In this document: piece by piece, positions 43,131 to 52,069 of the stretch
Position numbering within the stretch: position 1 is the stretch's first letter
Layout: every line of letters starts with the position of its first letter
Source of the DNA: G963667915 sp965197385
GTDB taxonomy: Bacteria; Acidobacteriota; Vicinamibacteria; Vicinamibacterales; UBA823
Assembly: GCA_965197385.1 (NCBI GenBank)
Contig: CBDANA010000006.1
Location: 372,001 to 436,000 of the forward strand
Length of the DNA stretch: 64,000 nucleotides
Direction of reading: 5' to 3'
Program-made: the position numbers and the translations under genes
The notes under the pieces: generated by a model
Databases searched by the model: none
Seen by the model: only the letters and a program-made list of their open reading frames with translations
Told to the model about the DNA's origin: nothing

Positions 43131-43307
43131 AATTCCGGCTACTATGTGATCGAGGGCGAGGGGAGCTTCGCGGTGGGGAAGCGGCGCGCCACCCTGGACC
43201 CGGGCTCGGTGACGTGGTCGACACCAGGGGAGCCGCACGGTGTCGCGAACGACTCCGATGGGAACCTGGTGCTGCTGGTGGCGGTGGCGCCGAACCCGAA
43301 CCGGTAG
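43131..43307 (+). pseudogene. Cupin protein, C-terminal fragment
   Basis: Fifty-eight codons: SGYYVIEGEGSFAVGKRRAT LDPGSVTWSTPGEPHGVAND, LVLLVAVAPNPNR. The G(X)5EG...P.PH pattern is a cupin_2 barrel half; the metal-binding first motif lies in the missing 5' part. Replaced upstream by the IS3 orfA scrap. Confidence 0.65.
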
Positions 43308-43320
43308 GACCTGCCCCGAT

Positions 43321-43869
43321 ATGTCTAACATCCTCTTCGGCGTCGCCGTCGCCATCCTCATTGCCTCGTTGGCGGGAGCAGTCTGGTCCGCGGCCGTCCC
43401 GGGCAGGCGAATCTGGCCGCCACCGGGTCGTCGTTCCTGGCAGTACTTCCTGACCTGGGCCGGCTTCTGCGCAGTGTGCGGCATCAACCTCCTGCTCCTC
43501 CTCATGCACTGGAACTCCTGGGTCTTCCAGAGCCCCCTCCGGTTCGTCGTCGGGATCCCGTTGGCGCTGCTCGGCGGCATGCTGGCGGTGTGGGGTATGG
43601 TCACGGTAGGCTGGAAGAACACGTCTGGGCTGAAGGGTGGGTTCGTGTCCGACGGACCCTACCGGTTCACGCGGAACCCGCAGTATGTCGGTGACATCGT
43701 GTTCTTCATTGGCGTGGGCGTGATCGCGAACTCTGTGTTCCTGTGGATCGCGCATCTGCTGCTTGCGCTGGTGTTCGTCGTTGCGCCGCTCACCGAGGAG
43801 CCGTGGCTGGAGGAGCAGTACGGTGCCGCGTACCGGGAGTATCGGAGGCGGGTTCCGCGGTTCCTGTGA
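43321..43869 (+). CDS. Isoprenylcysteine carboxyl methyltransferase-like membrane protein
   Basis: 182 residues from the ATG 13 bases after the cupin stop. It has five or so membrane segments and the ICMT/PEMT C-terminal signature: GFVSDGPYRFTRNPQYVGDI, then VAPLTEEPWLEEQYGAAYRE YRRRVPRFL. RNPxY and E-E-x-L...YG..Y..Y form the SAM-binding part in this family, which methylates lipids or isoprenoid-like acids at the membrane. The substrate is unknown. Followed by a DUF6069-like gene in the same direction. Confidence 0.8.
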   Translation: MSNILFGVAVAILIASLAGAVWSAAVPGRRIWPPPGRRSWQYFLTWAGFCAVCGINLLLLLMHWNSWVFQSPLRFVVGIPLALLGGMLAVWGMVTVGWKNTSGLKGGFVSDGPYRFTRNPQYVGDIVFFIGVGVIANSVFLWIAHLLLALVFVVAPLTEEPWLEEQYGAAYREYRRRVPRFL

Positions 43870-43891
43870 GGGTTCAGGGAGTGTCCGCAAA

Positions 43892-44335
43892 ATGTTTCCA
43901 AAAAACGGTTCCGGCTTGGCGGTGGCGGGACGCGGGGCCTGGGTGGTATGGCTCCGGATGATCCTCGGAGCCGTGGTGGCCACCCTCGTCGTGCGAGCAG
44001 CAGCGCTCGCGGTCTTCGACATCCCCGCCGAGTTTGAGCCGCTGGCGGTCGCGGGGCCGACCATATTCCTGACCGTCGTCGGCGTCGGAGCCGGGCTGGG
44101 GGTCGCCCTCGCTGTCGACAAGCTGGCCGGTCGCCCGGTCCCGCTTTTTCGGTGGATCGTCGCCACTGCCCTGCTACTTTCGTTGCTCCCGGACCTCTGG
44201 CTGCTCACCGACGGTGGCAACGAGGCGTTTCCCGGCGCCACGATTGCCGCCGTGGTCACCCTGATGGTGCAGCACGTGGTTGCCGCCGGCATCGTGTTCT
44301 GGAGTGCGACGCGACCGCTCCGCAGGGCCTCGTGA
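43892..44335 (+). CDS. Four-helix membrane protein, DUF6069-like
   Basis: 147 residues from the ATG at 43892. Four hydrophobic helices (MILGAVVATLVVRAAALAVF, LTVVGVGAGLGVALAVDKLA, VATALLLSLLPDLWLLTDGG and TIAAVVTLMVQHVVAAGIVF) with the FPGATIAAVVTLMVQHVVAA pattern I associate with DUF6069. It starts 22 bases after the methyltransferase-like gene and is probably cotranscribed. Function unknown. Confidence 0.65.
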   Translation: MFPKNGSGLAVAGRGAWVVWLRMILGAVVATLVVRAAALAVFDIPAEFEPLAVAGPTIFLTVVGVGAGLGVALAVDKLAGRPVPLFRWIVATALLLSLLPDLWLLTDGGNEAFPGATIAAVVTLMVQHVVAAGIVFWSATRPLRRAS

Positions 44336-44686
44336 ACCGACGGCGAGCCGATTCGGGCTTCTGACAAGAGTCCCGACAACAGAGAGCGGACGATGGAACC
44401 ATGGACTCTTCGCATGAATCACCGGCTCACAAATCACCCAGCCCGGCGGCTAGTGCAGGCCAAACCGCCCCACCCGCAGATCTTCATGCAACAACGCCGC
44501 GCTACGCTTCGGGTTGAACGCGCTGGCGCCGCCAACATCGGCGAGGACACTCTTCGACGCCGCTGCGCACAGGTGAAAGGCAGAATAGATTAAAAAATCG
44601 GCGTTAACATTCAGCATCATCACAAGGACTGGAAGGAAATACTTCAAGGCGTAAATGACTGGACCCCCGATCCGCGACAATCTCGA
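44336..44686. other. Stretch without a recognised gene
   Basis: A 76-codon minus frame (44450-44680, LKYFLPVLVMMLNVNADFLI) exists but has no recognisable family or ribosome site. Nothing else seen. Confidence 0.4.
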
Positions 44687-45667
44687 TCACTCGGCGTCTT
44701 GCTTCTCGCGGACCCGTCGAAAAATCTCGTGCGCCAAGTGTTCATGCGCGGCTGAACGGAACTCGGTGTCCGTCATCACCTTAGAGAATATCTCTTGGTT
44801 GCCTTCCATTCGCGCAATGAACAACTCGTCCAGCATGCGATCCAGATAAGAGGCGAAATCCTTTAAGCTATTGGCGCGAGCCGCCTCCGCAATGTTTTCG
44901 TTGTTCTCCGCCGAGGCCCGTATCTGATCGAAAAACAACTGATCTGCGTCCGTAAAGTTCGTCCCAAAGCGCTCGTTGAGGCGGTCGATCAAGCTAGAAA
45001 GCGTCACGTCCTCGTCTTTGACATGGGCTGTGCCGAGGTCGGTCGGACCCTTGAGGGGTTCGGCCTCGCCATCCGAGAGGTCGATAGATCCCTCGGTCAT
45101 CTGCTGAAGCCGGAAGAACCGTAGCGCCACCTCATCGTCGAGAACGAAAGCCTGGCCATCACTTGGCCGCGGAAGCTTCGATAGAAGGTTTCGCACGAAT
45201 GCGTAGAGCCGTTCAAGATCGCTGTCCTGATAGGGAATGATCTGCGACAGGAAGGCGTAGAGGTTTCGATATGCTTTCAACTGACCGCGAAACTCCTCTC
45301 GCTTCTCTTTCTCGCGGTCTCGGAAGCGCTGAACGACAGCGTCGAGGACGGCGTTCATCACGCGATGATCGCTCGCCGAGTGGTGGCGCTTGGCGCGATA
45401 CCAGACTTCAGCGAACGCGGTTACATCGGCGGGCGTGAAGATCGCCCATTCAAGCAGGCGGTGTTGCAGCTCCGAAAGTCGATGCGGATCGGCGTTCTCG
45501 CTAACAGGCGTCGTCTCATAGTAGGGTTTGAACGCCTTGTAGATGTCATCTTCCTCATTGGCGAAATCGAGGACGAAGGTGCGCGACTTGCCGGGCGCGA
45601 TGCGGTTGAGCCTTGAGAGGATCTGAACCGCCTGAACACCGGCCAAGCGTTTCACCGGCATTGTCAA
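44687..45667 (-). pseudogene. hsdR: Type I restriction enzyme R subunit, C-terminal fragment
   Basis: About 325 residues: KRLAGVQAVQILSRLNRIAP GKSRTFVLDFANEEDDIYKA FKPYYETTPV is helicase motif VI and the start of the helical C-terminus of HsdR. LQQMTEGSIDLSDGEAEPLK and the end RVREKQDAE follow. The endonuclease and most motor motifs (about 650 residues) are missing at the IS6 element near 45668. No hsdM or hsdS is nearby, so the system is dead. Confidence 0.88.
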
Positions 45668-45720
45668 CTTGTTGAGGGCAGCGCGCTATTGCCCCCTGAA
45701 ATCGACGCTCCGGATCGTTC

Positions 45721-46452
45721 TCAGCAGGCGCACGTCACCGCATCCCATTCAACGAACGCGCGGGTGCGGAGCAGACGGTGGTGAGCCGACCGCAGGAGGT
45801 GGCGCCCGACGCGGAACAGATTCTGCACGATACCGTGAACCGACGCGAACCGTTGGAGCTGAGCGGCCGACTTGAAACGCCGCATCTGGCGCTCACGCTG
45901 TCGGGTCGGTTGGTGGGGGACCTCCGCGCGGTTGTTCGCGTACTGATCGGTGCAGTGAAGCACCGATGGCATCACCGTGCGACAGGCGGCCGAGTAACTG
46001 CGCAGCGTGTCGGTGATCAGGCGTCGCGGCACGTGCCGCTGGGTCTTCAGCAACCTGCGAAAGAATCGCACCGCGGCGTGCCGATTCCGTCGCGGTTGCA
46101 CGAGGATGTCGAGGACGTCACCGGCCTCATCCACGGCACGCCACAAGTATTGCTGGCGACCCTGGATCGTGACGAATACCTCGTCGAGATGCCAGGTGTC
46201 TCCGAGCCGGCCACGTCGGCGCCGCAATCGGCCCGCATACTCAGGACCGAACCGTCGACACCACTTCCGGATGGCCTCATAGGTGACTTCGACACCCCGG
46301 TGGGCCAGCAAGTCCTCCACGTCTCGGAAGCTGAGCGCGAAGCGATGATAGAGCCACACCGCGTGGCTGATGATGTCAGGGGGAAACCGGTATCCGCGGT
46401 AGCTGGGCATGCGGTAACTCTGCCAGCAGGAGGCCAAGTTGTCTGTGAGCAT
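45721..46452 (-). CDS. IS6-family transposase
   Basis: 243 residues, full length for IS6/IS26-type. RGYRFPPDIISHAVWLYHRF ALSFRDVEDLLAHRGVEVTY as HTH, DDE residues in GDTWHLDEVFVTIQGRQQYL W, RLITDTLRSYSAA and QYANNRAEVPHQPTRQRERQ. Its left end abuts the hsdR fragment. The element seems active-type, unlike the broken copies at 53.4 and 58.5 kb. Confidence 0.88.
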   Translation of the reverse strand: MLTDNLASCWQSYRMPSYRGYRFPPDIISHAVWLYHRFALSFRDVEDLLAHRGVEVTYEAIRKWCRRFGPEYAGRLRRRRGRLGDTWHLDEVFVTIQGRQQYLWRAVDEAGDVLDILVQPRRNRHAAVRFFRRLLKTQRHVPRRLITDTLRSYSAACRTVMPSVLHCTDQYANNRAEVPHQPTRQRERQMRRFKSAAQLQRFASVHGIVQNLFRVGRHLLRSAHHRLLRTRAFVEWDAVTCAC

Positions 46453-46499
46453 GATTCCCCTGCCTGTCGGGGTTGCTCAGTGACACCGGTGGGTGCCGG

Positions 46500-46697
46500 T
46501 GGGCGCTGGCCTGACCCACAAGTTGACTGACCTACGGTCCTGGCTACTGAACTGTCGGTCATCGTCCGTCGGCGATTGACACGGCAACCCGTCTGACCGG
46601 ATGGGCCGTGACCCAATAGGGGCCTGCTGCAACGTCGACCCATCACAGTCCTGTCCGCCCATCCGGCCGACGCACCAGCACCCGAGGAGGCCACCCG
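46500..46697 (+). ncRNA. Candidate IS110 5' leader (bridge-RNA region)
   Basis: About 200 non-coding bases upstream of the IS110 recombinase. A long-range stem pairs GACCGGATGGGC (about 46595-46606) with GCCCATCCGGCC (about 46659-46670), enclosing a loop of about 50 bases. IS110 elements of the classic subgroup are known to encode a bridge RNA in this position. Presence and exact ends of the RNA are inference. Confidence 0.35.
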
Positions 46698-47783
46698 GTG
46701 ACGAACCACAGGACTATCCAGCCTGACGCGCGGAAGGTGATCGTCGGCGTGGACACCCACAAGCACGTCCACGTGGCCGTGGCGATCGACACGAGGGGGG
46801 TCCGCCTCGACGATCGATCGTGTGCCGCCGACTCAGACGGCTACCAACAGCTGATCACCTGGGCCGAGCGTCACGGCCGCATCGCCGCGTTCGGCATCGA
46901 GGGCACCGGCAGCTACGGGGCGGGACTCACTCGCGCGGTCCGGCGAGCCGGGCACCAGGTGCTCGAAGTGAACCGAGGCGACCGGCGCACACGTCGAATC
47001 GCCGGGAAGTCCGACCCCGTGGATGCCGAGACCGCCGCGCGGTCGGTTCTGGCGGGCCAATCGACCGCCATCCCGAAGACCGCGGACGGAGCGGTCGAGA
47101 TGATGCGCCACCTCAAAGTCGCGCGCCGGACGGCGGTCAAAGCCCGCACCTCGGCGATGATCACGCTGAAGCAGATCGTCGTCACCGCGCCGCCCGCGCT
47201 GCGAGAGACCCTCAACCCGCTCGCCGACCAGGCGCTCCTCAAACGCTGCCGCGGATGGCGCTGCGGCACGATCGATACGCCGACCGCCTCGGCGAAACAT
47301 ACCCTCCGGGCGCTCGCCCGTCGCTGGTTCGCTCTCTCCGTCGAAATCGTGGACCACGACCGTCACGTGAGTCGACTCACCACCCAGACCTCACCGACGC
47401 TGCGTGAGGGCTTCGGCATCGGTGCCGACACCGCCGCCGAACTGCTGATCATCTTTGGCGACACCCCCGATCGGATTCATTCTGAAGCCGCCTTCGCCAA
47501 GCTCTGCGGGGCCTGCCCCATCCCGGCTTCGTCCGGGATGACGACGGGGCGCCACCGCCTCTACCGCGGCGGTCATCGCCAGGCCAACGCCGCGCTCCAC
47601 CGGGCCGTCATCGTGCGGATGCGGTTCCACACACCAACCCTCAACTACGTCGAACGACGCACCGCTGAAGGGCGGCCCAAACGGGAGATCATCCGCTGTC
47701 TTAAACGCTTTCTCGCCCGCGAGATCTTTCAGCGCGTGATGGCAGACTACCGAGCGCGCCAAGCCGCAGACTTGGCGGCCTGA
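46698..47783 (+). CDS. IS110-family recombinase (complete)
   Basis: 361 residues. The GTG at 46698 has GAGGAGG ten bases upstream. The N-terminal RuvC-like DEDD domain shows VGVDTHKHVHVAVAID (Asp at about 19), FGIEGTGSYGAGLTRAVR (Glu) and KSDPVDAETAARSVL (Asp). The C-terminal Tnp domain has PIPASSGMTTGRHRLYRGGH RQAN with the serine region used for DNA cleavage. A second, truncated copy lies at 4811 and the 3' end is reused in the palindrome at 14927. The element ends in TTGACATATAGGGGCGTCAA, about 47818. Confidence 0.93.
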   Translation: MTNHRTIQPDARKVIVGVDTHKHVHVAVAIDTRGVRLDDRSCAADSDGYQQLITWAERHGRIAAFGIEGTGSYGAGLTRAVRRAGHQVLEVNRGDRRTRRIAGKSDPVDAETAARSVLAGQSTAIPKTADGAVEMMRHLKVARRTAVKARTSAMITLKQIVVTAPPALRETLNPLADQALLKRCRGWRCGTIDTPTASAKHTLRALARRWFALSVEIVDHDRHVSRLTTQTSPTLREGFGIGADTAAELLIIFGDTPDRIHSEAAFAKLCGACPIPASSGMTTGRHRLYRGGHRQANAALHRAVIVRMRFHTPTLNYVERRTAEGRPKREIIRCLKRFLAREIFQRVMADYRARQAADLAA

Positions 47784-47967
47784 ACGACCGTCTTGACATA
47801 TAGGGGCGTCAAGGCCGGCCAAGTTGACAATGCCTCCAACTTAACATCACCGTAAACAACTGATATATAATTACTTATAGCTCTACTGTGGAGCCCATCC
47901 CCTCGCCACGCCCCTCGTTCTGAGTCGGACTTCAGTGGACGGCGGAAGAGCGCCTGCCGAGAAAGAC

Positions 47968-47995
47968 TTGCGCTAGCCTTTCAAAGGTGTATTAT
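47968..47995 (+). promoter_or_regulatory. Candidate promoter for the DUF4258-like gene
   Basis: TTGCGC and TATTAT with a 16-base spacer in an AT-rich patch, 80 bases before the ATG at 48077. The 47784-48076 gap holds no gene. Confidence 0.35.
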
Positions 47996-48076
47996 AAGTC
48001 TACTGTGTAGGTCTCTATGGCGGGCAGTGCGAGCGCCGCCGGAACCGCGCGCGCCCGGTGCCGCGAGGGAGGTGCA

Positions 48077-48370
48077 ATGGACCTAGTGATGTCGAGTCAC
48101 GCCGCCGACCGGGGCCAGGAGCGCGGCATAAGACAAGACGCGATCCATCTCTTGCTCCGCTTCGGTACGTATCAACCAAACGGCCGCGGCGGTGCCATGG
48201 TCGTCTCGATGACCGCCGCCGGGCGAGCCAAGGCGAGCAGGGACCTTGGACGCGAGTACGGTCGCCTCGCGAAACGGCTCGACATCGTGGTGATCGTGGT
48301 GGACGGCGTGATGGCAACTGTCTACCGTCGCTGCCGCCGGCTGAAACTCCACGGCCGGAACCGAGCGTGA
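48077..48370 (+). CDS. DUF4258-like small protein
   Basis: 97 residues from an ATG preceded by GAGGGAGGT. SSHAADRGQERGIRQDAIHL LLRFG, MTAAGRAKASRDLG and LDIVVIVVDGVMATVYRRCR match the DUF4258 pattern (SxHAxxRxxxRGI, late VxVTVY strand), a compact alpha/beta fold related to RelE/BrnT-type toxins. No antitoxin neighbour is evident. Strongly basic C-terminus. Role unproven. Confidence 0.65.
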   Translation: MDLVMSSHAADRGQERGIRQDAIHLLLRFGTYQPNGRGGAMVVSMTAAGRAKASRDLGREYGRLAKRLDIVVIVVDGVMATVYRRCRRLKLHGRNRA

Positions 48371-48549
48371 CGTGGTGGCTGCAAGGCCGGTACCATCGGA
48401 TGCGGGCGAGGGGCGACGATGTGTCGTGGGGCGACGCGCGTTCGCGGTGCAGTGCGAAGAGTTGCCGGCGCAATTGGCGCCGGTGACCGCAACGGACATG
48501 CCCGGGTGGACAGGCTGGCGGGCTCGTCCCCGGAATTGCGGAGACTCTG

Positions 48550-48915
48550 ATGAAGGAGCTTGAAACCCTGGAGTGGTCGGAGTGGTTTCCTTGGAACAAC
48601 ATCTATTCGCGCAGGATTCGAGCGCCTGAACAACCTGGAGTTTACGAAGCGAGGCACCAAGGTCGCGAGAGCCGGCTCCACATCGGCGAGACGAATCTAC
48701 TGAAGAGACGGATCTCCTACCTCGTAAGGGGGGATGGTCCTCATTCGGCGGGCGAGAGAATTCGAGCCAACGAGAATGTGGCCAACGTACTCGTGCGATG
48801 GGCGGTTACCGACCGACATGAGGAGATCGAGCAGCAACTGCATCGAGAACATCGCGACGGGTTCGGAGGTCTTCCCACCTGCACGAAGAGAACAGGCCGG
48901 GCACGGCCTCGGTAG
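48550..48915 (+). CDS. GIY-YIG-like nuclease domain protein
   Basis: 121 residues: FPWNNIYSRRIRAPEQPGVY, RLHIGETNLLKRRISYLVRG and HSAGERIRANENVANVLVRW AVTDRHEEIEQQLHREHRDG FGGLPTCTKRTG. PGVYEA...LHIGET..L..R corresponds to the GIY-YIG beta-hairpin and helix, and the Glu near the end fits the metal ligand. Single-domain versions are frequent in defence islands and beside phage genes. Intact start and stop. Confidence 0.65.
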   Translation: MKELETLEWSEWFPWNNIYSRRIRAPEQPGVYEARHQGRESRLHIGETNLLKRRISYLVRGDGPHSAGERIRANENVANVLVRWAVTDRHEEIEQQLHREHRDGFGGLPTCTKRTGRARPR

Positions 48916-49016
48916 CCGGGCGAGCAGACCAGTGGGCCCTCGCTCCACAGGAGAGTCACACGGTTCCTGATTGCCCTGGGTAGGTCCGGTCACAACCTCG
49001 TTGAGGACAGGTCATC

Positions 49017-49421
49017 ATGAACAGCAAGTACGCCCCGCTCGAATCCCACCTGCGTGACTCGGGGCGCGTACACGTGGCCATGACGTTCAGCGAGATCGAG
49101 CACATCATCGGTGCGCCGCTGCCGCCAGCAGCCTTCAAGCACCGTGCGTTGTGGTCCAACAACCCCAGCAATTGGGTCATGACAAAGGCTTGGCTCGCGG
49201 CGGGATACGAGACGGAGAAGGTCGACATGACGAACAGTAAGCTCGTGTTCCGGAAGGCCGTAACGCGCACGCCGGCTCCAGATGCCGGCAGCGAATCGTC
49301 CACACGCGAACGTAGCGGTTCGTTCGTAGACGTCTTCGGCACTCTAAAGGACACCGTTACGATATCGCCTGGTACGAATCTGACGGATCCGATCGACGAA
49401 GACTGGAACGCTGCGCGGTAG
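49017..49421 (+). CDS. Putative antitoxin partner of VapC
   Basis: 134 residues. SKYAPLESHLRDSGRVHVAM TFSEIEHIIGAPLPPAAFKH RALWSNNPSNWVMTKAWLAA GYETEKVDM is a known DNA-binding-like small domain seen in toxin-antitoxin operons. The charged tail (residues about 85-134) could wrap the toxin. The stop lies eight bases before the PIN toxin start, the layout of a type II toxin-antitoxin pair. Confidence 0.65.
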   Translation: MNSKYAPLESHLRDSGRVHVAMTFSEIEHIIGAPLPPAAFKHRALWSNNPSNWVMTKAWLAAGYETEKVDMTNSKLVFRKAVTRTPAPDAGSESSTRERSGSFVDVFGTLKDTVTISPGTNLTDPIDEDWNAAR

Positions 49422-49429
49422 CGGCCAGA

Positions 49430-49843
49430 ATGACTGACTTCATGCTCGATACGTGCGCCGTCATCTGGACGGCACACAAGGATCCCTTGCGCGAACCAGC
49501 CGCGACCAAGCTGCAAGACGCCTATCGGCGCGGGGGGCAGCTCTTCGTGTCCCCCATCACAGCATGGGAGATCGCGATGCTCGTGGCGAAGGGGAGAATC
49601 GCGCTCGCGCTAGATCCCGGCCCCTGGTTCCAGCGTTTCTGCGAGTTGCCCTCGGTAACGCTGGCCGCTATGCCTGTATCTGTGCTGGTCTCATCGACCA
49701 CCTTGCCAGGAACGCCACCTCCCGATCCCGCGGATCGGATCATCGTCGCAACAGCGCGTGCCTTCGGATATGTGCTCGCGACTCGCGACGCCAAGATCCT
49801 GGAGTACGGAACTCAGGGTCACGTTCGAGTCATTGGATGTTGA
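49430..49843 (+). CDS. vapC: VapC-like PIN-domain toxin
   Basis: 137 residues. PIN-domain acids in order are Asp in FMLDTCAVIWTAH, Glu in SPITAWEIAMLVAKGRI, and Asp pairs in PPDPADRIIVATARAFG and TRDAKILEYG. VapC toxins are Mg-dependent RNases that cut tRNA or rRNA. It follows its putative antitoxin by eight bases and is complete. Confidence 0.88.
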   Translation: MTDFMLDTCAVIWTAHKDPLREPAATKLQDAYRRGGQLFVSPITAWEIAMLVAKGRIALALDPGPWFQRFCELPSVTLAAMPVSVLVSSTTLPGTPPPDPADRIIVATARAFGYVLATRDAKILEYGTQGHVRVIGC

Positions 49844-49991
49844 CGTCACGGCCGGGACAAGTGTGCATTGTCGTCTGAGGCGACCCCAATCCCGGCCTGA
49901 ACCCGTGACTCGACCCGCCGATGTCCCTCTACGCAGGCAGTGGATCATTGGCGGTCTGTCTCAACCTGGCGGCGAATCGGCTTGCTGATCT

Positions 49992-51251
49992 TCACCCGTT
50001 GGCCGCCGATTCGGGAGCGACGACAGGCTGCCCCAGGATCCAGCCTTCGATTCGCGTCGTGTCGTCCTCGGGCTCTCCGGATGGGAGATTGCCGAGGACG
50101 ACGTCGAGCATACCAAGCAGGCCCACAACGGCATCGAAACGGTCTTCGCCGTCGTTGTCCGCGCCGAAGCCGTCTGCGATCTCCCCTTGGAGTCGACTCG
50201 TCAGACGCACGCGGTTGGTGCACGCCCAGGCCTGCACCGTCCGTGAGTCAGCCGCGCGATCGGGCTGACGGCGCTTCGACCTTCCGTTCTTGCGGATTTC
50301 GAGATTCAGATGCCGATACACCTCGGCGGGATAAGTCTCCGCGACGATGAGGCCAGGCCTTGCGAGAAGGTCGGCCATGCGGCCATCGAAGGGCCAGATC
50401 GAAGGTGGCGGATCGTTCACCATGGCCGGTGCGATCAGGTCTCTCCAGCCTGTGATAGCAGCCCGCCCCACCTGTTTGGGACCAACGAGCCAGAATATCG
50501 CCTCGGCGGGGTTGCGTCCCGAACCTTGATCGCATCGCCGGTACAGTTCGCGGAAACTCGGTACGCCCAACGCGTCGACGAGATGTTCCTGCTTCGCACC
50601 GCCCGGGCTTCGCGGGTAGAAGGGTCTGGTAACAGAGATGGCCGATCGCGACGGCGCTGGGTCGTAGAAGTGGCTCCAGCGGCCACGACCGAAGTCGGAC
50701 AGCGCGGCGCGGAACTCCGTTAGCCCTGCCTTGCCGGCATAGCATGTCGGCAAGCCAATAGGGAAATCGAAGCCACTGAGCACCACGGCGTCCGCACCGG
50801 CGCGTGCGAGCAGCCGCCCGAAAAACGTGGTGAGATCCCCGACCAGCTCGGGAGCATCGACCCGATAGCTACCGTCGGCATCCAGGACCGCAATCGCACA
50901 CCACCGCTTCTGCGGGTTGTTGCTCCAGTCGGCGTGTGTGACAAGCCACGGTCGCGTGTCTCTTCGCACGTCGTCGCGGTTGTGGCTGCACCTAGCGCAC
51001 AACCGCCGAAGCTCATCTCCCGTCCTGATGATGTGGAACGTGCGATACAGGTCCGGGTGCTTCTGACGAGGCTCGTCGTAGTCGGTAGGCTCGCCGGTTC
51101 GACCGTTCACGACCCATGAGGCGCGTTGTGTGCGATCGCCAAGGGCGGCCCCTACGCTCTGTGGCGGTCTTCCAATGACAGCACCGACCGCCGCGTACGT
51201 GGCGCGGATACGCTGGCGGTTGAGGCAGTCAAGAATCCGATCCGATGTCAC
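49992..51251 (-). CDS. Two-domain protein: small HTH-like domain + DUF429-like RNase H fold
   Basis: 419 residues. Residues 1-85 (DRILDCLNRQRIRATYAAVG AVIGRPPQSVGAALGDRTQR ASWVVN, HPDLYRTFHIIRTGDELRRL) form a domain often found alone, with an HTH look similar to MGMT-like winged domains. Residues ~105-410 (VLSGFDFPIGLPTCYAGKAG, VAETYPAEVYRHL, GEDRFDAVVGLLGMLDVVLG) resemble DUF429, a predicted nuclease of RNase H/RuvC type, with Asp/Glu at matching places. Could act on nucleic acid in defence or repair. The fusion of these two parts is what makes it unusual. Confidence 0.65.
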   Translation of the reverse strand: MTSDRILDCLNRQRIRATYAAVGAVIGRPPQSVGAALGDRTQRASWVVNGRTGEPTDYDEPRQKHPDLYRTFHIIRTGDELRRLCARCSHNRDDVRRDTRPWLVTHADWSNNPQKRWCAIAVLDADGSYRVDAPELVGDLTTFFGRLLARAGADAVVLSGFDFPIGLPTCYAGKAGLTEFRAALSDFGRGRWSHFYDPAPSRSAISVTRPFYPRSPGGAKQEHLVDALGVPSFRELYRRCDQGSGRNPAEAIFWLVGPKQVGRAAITGWRDLIAPAMVNDPPPSIWPFDGRMADLLARPGLIVAETYPAEVYRHLNLEIRKNGRSKRRQPDRAADSRTVQAWACTNRVRLTSRLQGEIADGFGADNDGEDRFDAVVGLLGMLDVVLGNLPSGEPEDDTTRIEGWILGQPVVAPESAANG

Positions 51252-51349
51252 CGACGGCTCCTTGAGGGCACGCCTTCCCCCATCTGTCCACGGAACTTAG
51301 ATCTCGCTGGTGCTACGCCGGTGTTGCGTCGCACGCCGAAGCATAACCG

Positions 51350-51490
51350 ATGCCGCCGCCCGCGGGTTGTGTTGCATCTGTGGCCGACGGCGGCTGGTAG
51401 CCTGAAGAGATGATGAGAAGGCAATCCGAGCGGCGATTGTCAAATGGCGACAAACGGAGCCCGAGCTGATTCTGTGCGCCCGGGCACCAT
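51350..51490 (+). mobile_element. IS6-type left-end remnant
   Basis: TGGCCGACGGCGGCTGGTAG, CTGAAGAGATGATGAGAAGG and GGAGCCCGAGCTGATTCTGT match the left end and first codons of the IS6 element at 53370-53500. The rest is missing. This copy keeps TGG (Trp) where the other has TGA. Confidence 0.65.
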
Positions 51491-51513
51491 GAGAACCGGG
51501 GGCCTTGGGGACA

Positions 51514-51855
51514 CTAGCCCCTCGGGATCTGTGCCCCGACTGAGGCGGTTTGCCACGCTTCGTACCCACCATCCAAACTGTAGGTATCAGCGAATCCGTT
51601 CTGGTTGAAGTAGTCGGCCGCCCCTTGACTCAGGTTGCCGTGATAGCAACAGACGATCAACGGGTGAAAACGATCGGCCGCCTGGACAAATGCCTGCACG
51701 TTGGCCTCGTTTACGGCCTTGGCCCCCGGGATATGCCCAGCCTCGTACGACGCAGGGTCTCGTACATCGACGACGGTAGCATTGCTTTTCTCAATCAGCT
51801 CACGCGCCTGCGCAACACCAATTCGCGTATAGGCCACTAGATAATTCCCTCTCAA
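51514..51855 (-). CDS. glpE: GlpE-type thiosulfate sulfurtransferase (rhodanese)
   Basis: 113 residues. YTRIGVAQARELIEKSNATV VDVRDPASYEAGHIPGAKAV and the active-site loop VCCYHGNLSQGAADYFNQNG FADTYSLDGGYEAW. The catalytic Cys sits in CCYHGN, as in GlpE. It transfers sulfane sulfur to cyanide or thioredoxin. The length is standard. The true start may be the GTG seven codons in (VAYTRIG). Confidence 0.87.
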   Translation of the reverse strand: MRGNYLVAYTRIGVAQARELIEKSNATVVDVRDPASYEAGHIPGAKAVNEANVQAFVQAADRFHPLIVCCYHGNLSQGAADYFNQNGFADTYSLDGGYEAWQTASVGAQIPRG

Positions 51856-52069
51856 TAGTCAGGTTTCACGACCTCGGCGGCCCTAGCCGACTCACCTGAT
51901 CGACCGGCACGGACGACACGCCCGCAAAGAGACGCGGCTGAAACCCCCGCTTCCGTCGCGGAGACGCAGAGACCGCCTTACAAGTCGGTCTGAGTGTAAT
52001 GGCCAGTCCCGAGCGTCGCATCCATCGTCGTCGGTACATCGAGGCGACGACCGTCGAGTCCTGTGCTCC

